NCBI GenBank assembly: GCA_003712055.1
Contig: RHLJ01000005.1
Coordinates: forward strand, 294,105-358,104
DNA from: Balneola sp.
Lineage (GTDB): Bacteria > Bacteroidota > Rhodothermia > Balneolales > Balneolaceae
Direction of reading: 5' to 3'
Length of the DNA: 64,000 nt
Shown here: positions 45,416-54,194 of the stretch, in pieces
Layout of the letters: each line of letters opens with the position of its first letter
How positions within the stretch are numbered: the stretch's first letter is position 1
Translations under genes and position numbers: made by a program
Notes under the pieces: generated by a model
Databases searched by the model: none
Told to the model about the DNA's origin: nothing
What the model saw: the letters and a program-made list of their open reading frames with translations, nothing else

Positions 45416-46444
45416 ATGAGTTTAAATGAAAATCAACGCTTAGTTACTCTCGAAGAATTCATTATCCAATCTCAAAATCGCTTTCCGGGTGCTACCGGCG
45501 AACTCTCACAATTACTCAGGGATATAGCGCTTGCTTCAAAAATAATTTCCAGGGAAGTAAATAAAGCCGGCATCACAAATATTCTTGGGAACGACGGTTC
45601 TACTAATGTGCATGGGGAAGACGTGAAGAAGCTGGATACTTTTGCAGATCAGCAGTTGATTTCATCTTTGGAACGCTCAGCCATTACCTGTATGGTTATC
45701 TCAGAAGAGAATGATGGTATAGTTAGATTAAGGAGCCAAGGAGGCAAATACATCGTATATCTAGACCCGCTAGATGGTTCCTCAAACATTGATGTAAATG
45801 TTTCCATTGGCTCCATTTTTTCCATTTATATGAGAGAGGCTCGTTACGATCCATCAGTAGTAGAAGCAGATGCCCTTCAGCCTGGAACGCGCCAGGTTGC
45901 GGCTGGTTATGTACTCTATGGTTCCAGTACAACGTTGGCCTATACTACAGGTCTGGGTGTTTCGTTGTTTACATTGGACCCAAGTATCGGTGAATTTATT
46001 TTATCTGATCGTAACATTCGTATTCCCGAGCATGGTACTATTTATAGCATAAATGAAGGAAGCTACAATTCATGGGATCCAGGCTTAAAGAGATATATAA
46101 AATATTGCCAGGAAGAACACTCAGAAACTGGACGTCCCTATTCAGCTCGGTATATAGGCTCAATGGTTGCAGACATACATAGAACACTTATCAAAGGAGG
46201 TATCTTTATCTATCCACACAGTAAAAGATATCCTGATGGGAAGCTACGCCTTATGTATGAATGCAATCCATTGAGTTTTATCATTGAACAGGCCGGTGGT
46301 ATGGCTACTAATGGAAAGCATAGAATCCTAGAGATTGAGCCCAGCGCCATACATCAACGAACGCCAATTTTTGTAGGTTCAAAAGAAAATGTATCAAGAG
46401 CGATGGATTTTCTTTTTGAATATTCGGAAGAAGAGGCAGTTTAG
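45416..46444 (+). CDS. fbp: Fructose-1,6-bisphosphatase class I
   Basis: 342 residues, about the usual length. It hydrolyses fructose-1,6-bisphosphate to fructose-6-phosphate in gluconeogenesis. The metal-binding motif LDPLDGSSNIDVNVSIG, the SEENDG acidic site, and the substrate region RYIGSMVADIHRTL with LRLMYECNPLSFI are intact. The 92-base gap after coaE contains a hairpin (TCGTGAAA at 45326 facing TTTCACGA ending 45346) followed by A residues, so it is not a standard terminator. Confidence 0.97.
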   Translation: MSLNENQRLVTLEEFIIQSQNRFPGATGELSQLLRDIALASKIISREVNKAGITNILGNDGSTNVHGEDVKKLDTFADQQLISSLERSAITCMVISEENDGIVRLRSQGGKYIVYLDPLDGSSNIDVNVSIGSIFSIYMREARYDPSVVEADALQPGTRQVAAGYVLYGSSTTLAYTTGLGVSLFTLDPSIGEFILSDRNIRIPEHGTIYSINEGSYNSWDPGLKRYIKYCQEEHSETGRPYSARYIGSMVADIHRTLIKGGIFIYPHSKRYPDGKLRLMYECNPLSFIIEQAGGMATNGKHRILEIEPSAIHQRTPIFVGSKENVSRAMDFLFEYSEEEAV

Positions 46445-46475
46445 ACACCTTAGTTATTCCAACCATAGATACAAT

Positions 46476-46553
46476 GTCATTCTGAGGCTACTGCCGAAGA
46501 ATCTAATCGGGTAATGGCTCAGTAAGATCCTTCGCAAGTATGCTCAGGATGAC
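46476..46553. repeat. Intergenic palindromic repeat (CTCAGAATGAC type), copy 2
   Basis: Starts GTCATTCTGAGGCTACTGCC and ends GTATGCTCAGGATGAC; internal GAATCTA and AGATCCTTCGC also pair. Close relative of the element at 5696-5803 with a shorter middle. As there, it lies between convergent genes (fbp and the T9SS-tailed protein). Confidence 0.8.
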
Positions 46554-46567
46554 TACTTAGTTTAAAA

Positions 46568-48238
46568 CTACTTCACCAGTACCATTTTCTGAGTACTGAT
46601 AAGCACATCATCAACTCTTAGTGAATACAGGTATACCCCTGAAGATAGATTCGAAGCGTCAAAACGAAGCGAGTGTGTTTCAGCAGCCATTGCTCGGTTA
46701 ACCAATGTTTGGACTTCTCTTCCAGTAAGATCGCTAACCGTAAGCTCGACAAAGCCCGGAACTTTTAAATCAAAGCTAAGTGTGGTTGTTGGGTTAAATG
46801 GATTTGGATAGTTTTGATGTAGCGTAAAATTGGAGGGCGATTCCAGCTCAGTTTCAGTATTTGTAGTATTAACAGGGAAGGTGAGCTCCCAAATCCTGGT
46901 ATTGGCACCTACATTAAGCCAGGAGTCATTTCTGTATTCTGCGACATAGACTTTATTTCCAATAATCTCCGCATCAATCGGACTTATGAAATCACTTGCT
47001 ATTCTGGTTGAAGTCATTTCATAAGTACCATCTACTTCAGTTAGTTCTATATGAAGCAGATCTTCGCCCGGATCATCCATCCAACGAATAAAGAAGTTGT
47101 CATCAGAAAAAGCCAAAGTAAAACCATCGTTAGTAAATTCGGCGCCTAAGGCTGATTCCGTATCAAATACTAATCCTAACATGGAGCGATGGGCAGTAAA
47201 AGAACTAATGGCGGTATCCTGCTCAAACGCATTCAGAATTGTATCAGTATCGGGATTTCGATACATAACTCCATCAGGTCCGTAATTTAATAAAGGCTCG
47301 GTAAAAGTAACTCCTTCTGGCGGTTCTGGGTAATCCGGGTCGTTATAGAAAAACCCAAACTGGTATCCATTTGTTTCTGGTTGAAGCATTATATCAGCAT
47401 CGGGGTCATAGCCATCAAATTGCATTGGAGTATCATTACCACCCACTCTCCATGGGAAGCCATAATGGTTGCCCTCCTGAATCCAGTTAAACTCACCAGG
47501 ATCATCTCGTTCTCCGGCATTGTCAGGTCCAAATAGATTCCCATCTTTATCGAAGGCAAGACTGAAGGTATTTCTAATCCCTTCAGCAAAAATATATCCA
47601 TTTGCATTTAGGCTATCGATATTATCGGGAAGAAAGAGGTCAGTGGCATCAGCAGGAATTCTCAGGATCTTTGCTGTAAGTGAAGTTTCACGCAGTTCAG
47701 GATATCTTCCATCCACAGAATGAACCTCGCCGTGATCGGTCCTTGAGCCACTGTTTATGTATAAAGTGGAGTTATCAGCACTGACTACAATACCATTCAT
47801 AATGTGATCAAAAAAGGTGTTGCTAAGAGGGTAGGGCTCAGTTTCAGCTACTTTTTCCCAGGTAATGGTTGTCCCATCTAAGATCCCTCTCATTATTGTG
47901 GCAGTATTAGTGAAATCAATTCCGTCTTTGATATTACCAACTATGTAGAATTTCCCATCATTTGAAATATCAAAACCCTGGACTTCTTGAAGATTATGTG
48001 GCTCAGTAAATGAAAGCTGTGATTGCGACCCCGTCTCAATATTAACGCTATAAATATCCCCCCCAATGGTAGAGAAATAAAGAGTTTCGTTGGAAGCATT
48101 GTATTTAATTCGAACAGTATTAGCAGGTAAATTTGTTACCGAACGAAGTGTGATTCTATCATCATGAATAGTAGGCTGAGCGAAACTTTGTGATACGAAT
48201 AGAATAACCGCGACTAAGATAAAAAAGAAGTGTTTCAT
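46568..48238 (-). CDS. Secreted glucose/sorbosone dehydrogenase-like propeller protein with a T9SS C-terminal tail
   Basis: 556 residues with a signal peptide (ending near QSFAQPT). The body is a beta-propeller with sorbosone-dehydrogenase-like segments (GIVVSADNSTLYINSGSRTD, FAEGIRNTFSLAFDKDGNLF, GPDNAGERDDPGEFNW). From about residue 474 comes a Por secretion tail: NYPNPFNPTTTLSFDL, DLTGREVQTL and LSSGVYLYSLR, ending in KMVLVK. The tail predicts export across the outer membrane by the type IX system and surface attachment. Whether it binds PQQ cannot be told. Last gene of a minus-strand group. Confidence 0.88.
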   Translation of the reverse strand: MKHFFFILVAVILFVSQSFAQPTIHDDRITLRSVTNLPANTVRIKYNASNETLYFSTIGGDIYSVNIETGSQSQLSFTEPHNLQEVQGFDISNDGKFYIVGNIKDGIDFTNTATIMRGILDGTTITWEKVAETEPYPLSNTFFDHIMNGIVVSADNSTLYINSGSRTDHGEVHSVDGRYPELRETSLTAKILRIPADATDLFLPDNIDSLNANGYIFAEGIRNTFSLAFDKDGNLFGPDNAGERDDPGEFNWIQEGNHYGFPWRVGGNDTPMQFDGYDPDADIMLQPETNGYQFGFFYNDPDYPEPPEGVTFTEPLLNYGPDGVMYRNPDTDTILNAFEQDTAISSFTAHRSMLGLVFDTESALGAEFTNDGFTLAFSDDNFFIRWMDDPGEDLLHIELTEVDGTYEMTSTRIASDFISPIDAEIIGNKVYVAEYRNDSWLNVGANTRIWELTFPVNTTNTETELESPSNFTLHQNYPNPFNPTTTLSFDLKVPGFVELTVSDLTGREVQTLVNRAMAAETHSLRFDASNLSSGVYLYSLRVDDVLISTQKMVLVK

Positions 48239-48318
48239 AAATCTTCTGAGTGAATGGTCGCAGAAAGAAACTCAAATCCATTCACAACTAAAAGAGATAA
48301 AATTTCTTACACAACTTT

Positions 48319-48810
48319 TTAAAATCTGATTTTCATGCCTTCTGTGATTCCATAGGTAAGTGCGTAGCCTCCATTCGTTTCTACCACATAAATAGCAGGA
48401 GCTTCAGAGGGAAGGGAAGTTTCTGAAAAAGGGGTAGTATTTTGGTAGATACGAACGATTACGCTGTCGCTGTTTACATACATAATATCCAGAGGAAGGG
48501 GGGTATTGGCCATCCAAAAGCTTTGCGGGGTTTCAGAATCAAAAATGAATAACATTCCGGTGTTTTCTGGCATTGAGCGAACATCCATAAGCCCCTGGTT
48601 TCGTTCCAGAGGTTCATCTGCTATAGCTATATTCAAGCTTACAATTGCTTCTCCACTTTCATTAATAAAAGTGAGTTCGCTTTCTGGGACGACTACCCGA
48701 CCCTTGCTAGCTGATTGTTGATTTTCTTTACTCCCAGAATCACAGGAAGTGAATAAGAATACAAAAAGTGATAGTGTGAATATGCTACCTAATTTCAAAT
48801 GGAACCTCAT
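48319..48810 (-). CDS. DUF192 family lipoprotein
   Basis: 163 residues. Lipoprotein signal with lipobox FTSC. The DUF192 core is clear: ADEPLERNQGLMDVRSMPENTGMLF, FDSETPQSFWMANTPLPLDIMYV and a closing VVETNGGYALTYGI. The family is small and extracytoplasmic with no fixed function. Its start lies 26 bases inside the end of the upstream VPS10-like gene, a coupling overlap; no later Met gives a signal peptide. The next gene follows after 80 bases. Confidence 0.88.
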   Translation of the reverse strand: MRFHLKLGSIFTLSLFVFLFTSCDSGSKENQQSASKGRVVVPESELTFINESGEAIVSLNIAIADEPLERNQGLMDVRSMPENTGMLFIFDSETPQSFWMANTPLPLDIMYVNSDSVIVRIYQNTTPFSETSLPSEAPAIYVVETNGGYALTYGITEGMKIRF

Positions 48811-51586
48811 GGGTATTTCTTCCGGTTTTAAATTCTAATGTGTATTTCCCTTTCTCTAAAAAGGTAAATCCATCTTCGGTTTCTGCTTTAACAAGATTCC
48901 AGTTGTATGTATTGAATCCGTAGTTACCAGAAGTCTCTATTGAAGAAACTTCATCTCCGTTCTCATCTCTTACAACAATGCTAACATCCTGATCACTTCT
49001 TTTATTACCCAGGAAGTAAATCAGTTCTACATTTGGCATGGATCGTTCTCTCCATTGTGCCGTTTGCATTCCCCAAAATCTGGATTGTCGTATAGATTCA
49101 GGTTTGATTGCAGTAATAGATTCATCTAGTCTCTCAGCTACGACATGTAGTGGTTTTACATCCATTACCCAGATACTACGGCCGTGTGTAGCAACTACCA
49201 GCTCTAAATCTCTGGGATGAACAATCATATCATAGGAGGCAACATTTGGCATATTTGTGAGATAGTGCCATTCTTTTCCATCATCGAAGCTTACATAGCT
49301 TCCAAAATCAAGACCGGCATATAAAATGGAAGGATTAACCGGATCCTGGATAATCACATTGGCTACTTCATTAGGTAAGTTTCCTTTCACTGAAGTCCAG
49401 CTCTGCCCGTAATCTGTTGTCTTGTAAAGATAGGTGTCAAATTCATCCCATCGATACCCATTTAAAGAAACATAAGCTGTAGCTTCATCATATCCGGAAG
49501 CATGTACTTCACTTATCCATCGCCGTTGAGGAAGATCATCTGAAACCCGATTCCAGCTTGCCCCACCATCCGTAGTTACATGAATCATACCGTCATCGCT
49601 ACCAGCCCAGATTACATCAAACGAAAGGGGAGATTCAGCAATCGTAGTTAGTGTTGAATAAGGGACATTCCCATTGGGTAAATCATGAGTTAAATCAGGG
49701 CTAATAGTCTGCCAGTCTTTTCCTTCATTAAATGAACGATTCAATCGCTGAGAACCGAAATAGATAATGTCTGGATTATGCCAGCTCATATTAACCGGGG
49801 TATTCCAGTTATACCGGTATCGTGGTTCTCCTAGTTTATGAATAGGGGTGATTCTCATATTCTCATTATTCTCTAGATCGCGACGGGTATAATTTCCATA
49901 CTGGAAACCAACATACACTATATCAGGGTTTTCCGGATTTGGAGCCACGTGCATACCATCACCACCACCGATTCTAGTCCAGGGACGTGCCCTGTTTCCT
50001 GTAGAGGTAGAAGGGCCTTTAAAAGTTCCATTATCCTGAAGGCCTCCATAAATATTATAAGGCTCTTCCATATCTACATTCACTGTGTAGAATTGACCAA
50101 CAGCAATTGTGTTATGATGAATGAAATTCTCTCCACCATCATGGCTCTCATACAACCCGCCATCGTTTCCAAGAAGAATATGTTCAGAATCATCTGGATT
50201 AATCCATAGCGCATGGTGATCTACGTGAACAGATTGATTTCTTGCTTTCTGCTCCCAGGTTTTTCCTCCATCTGTCGATTTAAGAAAAGGAACACCAAAG
50301 GTATAAATTGTTTCCGGGTCGTTAGGATCGACTCTTACTTCTCCAAAATAATAGCCATAAGTAAATACTACTCCATTTAGAGGGTAGCTATTGGCAAGTT
50401 CCCAGCTATTACCCCCATCTTCTGATCGGTATATTTCGAGGCCTTTAATGCTGGTATTAAAAAGTGCAGCATTAGCATCTCCAAGGTAATCAGCCAAAGC
50501 TCTTGGCTGGTATTTATCCATTTCAATATCTGCTTTTACTGATGCTGCGGTGTATTCAGAAGGAAAGCGATTAGAGCGTAAGTATTGATTGAGGTCTTTA
50601 TCGTCCAATCGTAAGAAATTTCTTTTGCTCATGTCCAGGAAATCGGTCTGGTTTAACCCTTGGGAAGCATCGCGTTCTGTTTTAGTTTCGAATTGATTAT
50701 CGAGAAACGCATACAGTATATCAGGGTTAGATTGACTTATATCGATACCCATTCTACCAACATGCTCGCCTGCTGGTAAACCTTCCGTAATCTGATTCCA
50801 GCTTTCTCCACCGTCAGTAGATTTATATAAACCTGATGCAATACCACCTTCTTTAAAATTCCAGGCTTTTCTATCTCTTTCCCATGAAGTAGCCCAAAGA
50901 ATGTCCGGGTTTGTAGGATGTATGATTAGATCAATTACACCTGTACTATCGTTAATAAACAAGGTTCGATTCCATGTTTCTCCTCCATCGGTACTTTTAA
51001 ATACTCCGCGATCAGGGTTTGAACTATACAATGCTCCCATACTTGCTACCCAAACTGTATTCTCATCAGTAGGGTGACTTATGATCTTTCCAATATGTTG
51101 AGAGCCTCTTAATCCTGAAAACTCCCACGTCTCGCCACCGTCTGAGCTTTTATATATTCCTGTTCCCGCATAGGTAGAGCGGCTACTGTTATTTTCTCCG
51201 GTTCCAATCCAAAGGATATCTGGATTAGCTGATGAGATATCCATATCGCCTACGCCTAATGCACCATCCTGATGATCAAAAATTGGGGTAAAAGTGTTTC
51301 CACTATTAGTAGTTTTAAAAACCCCACCTGATCCGAAGCCTATATAGAATACTCGTGAGTTTTCAGGATGTACTGCTATATCGGTTACTCGTCCACTCAT
51401 TACTACCGGGCCTACACTTCTCATGGGGTAATCATTGAATATCGAATTAGCCCGGAGTTCGGCACGCTGTTGAACGGAGTTTTCAATTTGCTCTACAGAA
51501 GAAGGGGGGACGACTTGTGCAAAGGATAAGGAAACAGCAAGCATAGATAGAATAAGAGCAAAGACGGGAAATTTGATCAAGCGCAT
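48785..51586 (-). CDS. Exported VPS10/sortilin-like BNR (Asp-box) propeller protein
   Basis: 933 residues, signal peptide ending near LSFAQVV. Many Asp-box repeats typical of sialidase/sortilin propellers are visible: KTTNSGNTF, KSSDGGETW, KSTDGGETW (more than once), RSEDGGNSW, VTTDGGASW, KTTDYGQSW. Proteins of this type are common in Bacteroidota and are often annotated as 'glycosyl hydrolase' with no proof of activity. A small beta domain at the C-terminus (IYFLGNKRSDQDVSIVVRD) may be an attachment module, but it is not a clear T9SS tail. First gene of a three-gene minus-strand group. Confidence 0.9.
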   Translation of the reverse strand: MRLIKFPVFALILSMLAVSLSFAQVVPPSSVEQIENSVQQRAELRANSIFNDYPMRSVGPVVMSGRVTDIAVHPENSRVFYIGFGSGGVFKTTNSGNTFTPIFDHQDGALGVGDMDISSANPDILWIGTGENNSSRSTYAGTGIYKSSDGGETWEFSGLRGSQHIGKIISHPTDENTVWVASMGALYSSNPDRGVFKSTDGGETWNRTLFINDSTGVIDLIIHPTNPDILWATSWERDRKAWNFKEGGIASGLYKSTDGGESWNQITEGLPAGEHVGRMGIDISQSNPDILYAFLDNQFETKTERDASQGLNQTDFLDMSKRNFLRLDDKDLNQYLRSNRFPSEYTAASVKADIEMDKYQPRALADYLGDANAALFNTSIKGLEIYRSEDGGNSWELANSYPLNGVVFTYGYYFGEVRVDPNDPETIYTFGVPFLKSTDGGKTWEQKARNQSVHVDHHALWINPDDSEHILLGNDGGLYESHDGGENFIHHNTIAVGQFYTVNVDMEEPYNIYGGLQDNGTFKGPSTSTGNRARPWTRIGGGDGMHVAPNPENPDIVYVGFQYGNYTRRDLENNENMRITPIHKLGEPRYRYNWNTPVNMSWHNPDIIYFGSQRLNRSFNEGKDWQTISPDLTHDLPNGNVPYSTLTTIAESPLSFDVIWAGSDDGMIHVTTDGGASWNRVSDDLPQRRWISEVHASGYDEATAYVSLNGYRWDEFDTYLYKTTDYGQSWTSVKGNLPNEVANVIIQDPVNPSILYAGLDFGSYVSFDDGKEWHYLTNMPNVASYDMIVHPRDLELVVATHGRSIWVMDVKPLHVVAERLDESITAIKPESIRQSRFWGMQTAQWRERSMPNVELIYFLGNKRSDQDVSIVVRDENGDEVSSIETSGNYGFNTYNWNLVKAETEDGFTFLEKGKYTLEFKTGRNTHEVPFEIR

Positions 51587-51694
51587 AGTTAGTTAGTCAT
51601 ATTCAAAAGTTGAGGGATGATATAAAATGACAACCAAAAGTGTTGAAAAAGATTTTTTGATGCCTTTGTGGGGCATCCCGCACTTCCCTCTATC

Positions 51695-51801
51695 GTCATC
51701 CCATACTTGAGCGGGGTCTGTAAGGAAACCAATCGTTGATCTATGAATGTCTATATAAACGAACCATACTTTACGGATCCTGGGTCTGAGCCCGGGATGA
51801 C
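51695..51801. repeat. Imperfect palindromic repeat in a 310-base gene-free gap
   Basis: The gap 51587-51896 has no credible gene. This element starts GTCATCCCATACTTGAGCGG and ends TCTGAGCCCGGGATGAC, so the ends are inverted copies around a variable middle. Just beyond it, CATATATGATCATATATG at 51806-51823 is a perfect 18-base palindrome, possibly an operator for the gene at 51897. Confidence 0.6.
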
Positions 51802-51896
51802 ATAACATATATGATCATATATGCTTTTATGTAGATTTAGAAAATACCATCTTAAGAAAGATAAAAAGTCGGTGACTGATCAAAAGATACTTTGCC

Positions 51897-52286
51897 ATGA
51901 TAGATTTTTATTCAAGAAAGTTTAGAAGATACGAGAGGGAGATAATCCAAATTTTGTTGGATTCGTTAAGTTCTTTAACAAGAGAAAAGTTAGAAAAACA
52001 GATATCTACGATAAATAGAATACAACGAGCCAATGAAGATGAAGTAAATTTTTATCGTATGAAATGGGGACGCCCTACTTTCGATGAGTCTCTTAAGCTA
52101 GAGCTGAAGAGTGAAGAGTTTAAGGTAGCTTCATTAAGATTCAAAAATTCTGTATCTGAACTTAAAGTTGATATTTGGATCATTAACGGGTTTTTGTTCT
52201 CTCTAGAATTTTCCTCTTTTCCTAAGAGCTTTTTTAATGAGAAATATGAGATTATAGAAAAATTGATTTTCTCACGGGATGACTAA
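51897..52286 (+). CDS. Hypothetical protein
   Basis: 129 residues, not recognised. It is basic at the N-terminus (MIDFYSRKFRRYEREI) with a predicted helical first half, then a beta-rich second half (LKVDIWIINGFLFSLEF). No signal peptide or membrane helix. Codon use is more AT-rich than the rimP operon downstream, and no partner is adjacent, so recent acquisition is possible. It ends 43 bases before the rimP promoter. Confidence 0.6.
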   Translation: MIDFYSRKFRRYEREIIQILLDSLSSLTREKLEKQISTINRIQRANEDEVNFYRMKWGRPTFDESLKLELKSEEFKVASLRFKNSVSELKVDIWIINGFLFSLEFSSFPKSFFNEKYEIIEKLIFSRDD

Positions 52287-52328
52287 GAATCAAGTAATAA
52301 TCATCCAAAACAAATCCCGCCAAATACA

Positions 52329-52359
52329 TTGAAATTTTAGGGAAATACACCTACCTTTG
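52329..52359 (+). promoter_or_regulatory. Promoter of the rimP-nusA-infB operon (Bacteroidota type)
   Basis: TTG at 52329-52331, exactly 20 bases, then TACCTTTG at 52352-52359, a full match to TTG / TAnnTTTG. Transcription would start at about 52364-52367, directly at the base of the hairpin described next. Confidence 0.75.
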
Positions 52360-52365
52360 GGTCTC

Positions 52366-52396
52366 AGTGAGCGTCGAAAGGCACTCACTTTTTTTT
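52366..52396 (+). terminator. Terminator-like hairpin at the 5' end of the rimP transcript
   Basis: AGTGAG (52366-52371) pairs with CTCACT (52384-52389) around CGTCGAAAGGCA, followed by a run of eight T (52389-52396). It has intrinsic-terminator form but begins where transcription should start, so it may be an attenuator or the 5' stabiliser of the operon rather than the end of the upstream gene. It lies 18 bases before the rimP ATG. Confidence 0.6.
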
Positions 52397-52413
52397 GTTT
52401 TTAAAATCGAGTT

Positions 52414-52875
52414 ATGACACCAGATGTTACCGAAACTATTAAAGAATTAGCGTCTCCGCTTGCGGAGGAGAAAGAGCTGTTTCTTGTAGATGTTGAGCTG
52501 AAGACCGGAAGCGGTACAGAGGTATGGGTATATCTTGATGGAGAAGACAAGGCAGTGAATATTGATGAATGTGCTGAAATTAGCAGAGAATTAGGGTTTT
52601 TAATTGATGCGCATGAGTTACTAGGCGATAAGTACCGGTTAAATGTATCCTCTCCTGGGTTGAGCAGGCCATTGACCGATCGTCGTCAATACAAAAAGAA
52701 TATTGAGCGTACGCTAAAAGTAAGATATCGGACAGAGGATCAGGAAGTTGAAAAGGTAGAAGGAGTTATTTCAGCGGTAGAAGATGATGAGGTAGTTCTC
52801 TCAGCCGGAAACATCGCTACCAGGATTCCTTTTGAGTCCATTATAGAAGCAAAAATCATCCCAGTAATAAAATAG
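52414..52875 (+). CDS. rimP: Ribosome maturation factor RimP
   Basis: 153 residues, needed for 30S subunit maturation. Family motifs: LFLVDVELKTGSGTEVWVYLDG, ISRELGFLIDA, and YRLNVSSPGLSRPLTDRRQY, followed by the small C-terminal SH3-like domain. First gene of the classic rimP-nusA-infB-rbfA-truB-ribF order; nusA begins ten bases later. Confidence 0.95.
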   Translation: MTPDVTETIKELASPLAEEKELFLVDVELKTGSGTEVWVYLDGEDKAVNIDECAEISRELGFLIDAHELLGDKYRLNVSSPGLSRPLTDRRQYKKNIERTLKVRYRTEDQEVEKVEGVISAVEDDEVVLSAGNIATRIPFESIIEAKIIPVIK

Positions 52876-52884
52876 GCATACCCC

Positions 52885-54135
52885 ATGCAAAACGATTTAT
52901 CAAAACAAATTATCTCCTCATTTGCTGAGATTGCTAAAGAAAAAGGCATTGACAGGGATTTACTGTTATCCATTCTGGAGGATGTATTCCGGACGATGAT
53001 TCGGAAGAAGTATGAGACCGATGACGCCTTCGAGGTAATTCTGAACGCCGACAGGGGAGAAATACAGATCCTTCATGTACAGGAAGTAGTGCCTAAAGAA
53101 GAGCTGTCTGATCCTGTAGCCGAGATCGCTCTTGAAGATGCCCAAAAGATTGATCCTGATATCGAATTATATGATGAGTTGGCACAGGAAGTACAGATTC
53201 TTGATTTCGGACGCCGTGCCGTGATGATGGCTCGCCAGCAGTTAGCACAACGTATTCGTGAGATCGAAAAGGATAATATCTACGAAGATTATAGCGATCG
53301 TGTAGGGGAAATCATCTTAGGTGATGTGTACCAGGTGCGCCATAACAAAGACATTCTTGTAAACCACAACGGTGTTGAGCTTCTTCTTCCTAAGAATGAG
53401 CAGATCTATAAAGACCGTTACCGAAAAGGAGATACCATCCGAGCGGTAGTAATTGGTGTTCACATGAAAAATGGAAACCCAACGGTAATTATCTCCAGAA
53501 CTTCAGAACTATTCCTTGAGCGACTGTTCGAAAATGAGATTCCAGAAGTGTTTGACGGTATTATCGAATTGGTGAAAATTGCCCGTGCTCCTGGTGATCG
53601 TTCTAAAGTAGCGGTTCTTTCACATGATGAGCGTGTAGATCCAGTCGGAGCGTGTGTAGGTATGAAAGGTATTCGTATCCATGCTATCGTACGTGAACTT
53701 CAAAATGAAAATATCGATGTCATCAACTACACTGAGGATAAAATCGAATTCATCAAAAGAGCTCTACAGCCAGCTGAAGTAATGAAGGTTGAGCTAAGTG
53801 AAGATGGCGCCAAAGCGAATGTATTGGTGCCAGCTGATGAAGTTTCCAAGGCAATTGGTAAAGGTGGTGTTAACATTAGGTTGGCATCCCGATTAGCTGA
53901 ATCAGAAATCGATGTTTACCGCGAAGTGGAAGAGGAAGATGATATTGATCTGGCAGAATTTGAAGAAGATTTTGGCGCAGAGAATATCCAGCGACTACAC
54001 GAAATCGGCTGTGATACAGCTCGTGCTGTACTCGAATTGTCTGCTGATGAGATCGTAAGCAGAACAAATGGTGAGATTGATGAAGAGCTTGCCACCAAGA
54101 TTATTAATGTAATTGCTTACGAGTTTGACGAGTAA
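52885..54135 (+). CDS. nusA: Transcription termination/antitermination factor NusA
   Basis: 416 residues. An N-terminal RNA-polymerase-binding domain (LLLSILEDVFRTMIRKKY), an S1 domain (about 135-200, GDVYQVRHNKDILVNHNGVE), tandem KH domains (DPVGACVGMKGIRI; AIGKGGVNIRLASRL), and a short helix-hairpin-helix end (LHEIGCDTARAVLELSADE) instead of the two acidic repeats of enterobacterial NusA. It modulates pausing, termination and antitermination and can autoregulate this operon in other bacteria. Confidence 0.97.
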   Translation: MQNDLSKQIISSFAEIAKEKGIDRDLLLSILEDVFRTMIRKKYETDDAFEVILNADRGEIQILHVQEVVPKEELSDPVAEIALEDAQKIDPDIELYDELAQEVQILDFGRRAVMMARQQLAQRIREIEKDNIYEDYSDRVGEIILGDVYQVRHNKDILVNHNGVELLLPKNEQIYKDRYRKGDTIRAVVIGVHMKNGNPTVIISRTSELFLERLFENEIPEVFDGIIELVKIARAPGDRSKVAVLSHDERVDPVGACVGMKGIRIHAIVRELQNENIDVINYTEDKIEFIKRALQPAEVMKVELSEDGAKANVLVPADEVSKAIGKGGVNIRLASRLAESEIDVYREVEEEDDIDLAEFEEDFGAENIQRLHEIGCDTARAVLELSADEIVSRTNGEIDEELATKIINVIAYEFDE

Positions 54136-54194
54136 GCCAATAAGCAATTACTAGCAAAATTCTTTAGTTTCAGAGCGTAATCCAAAAATCAAAT

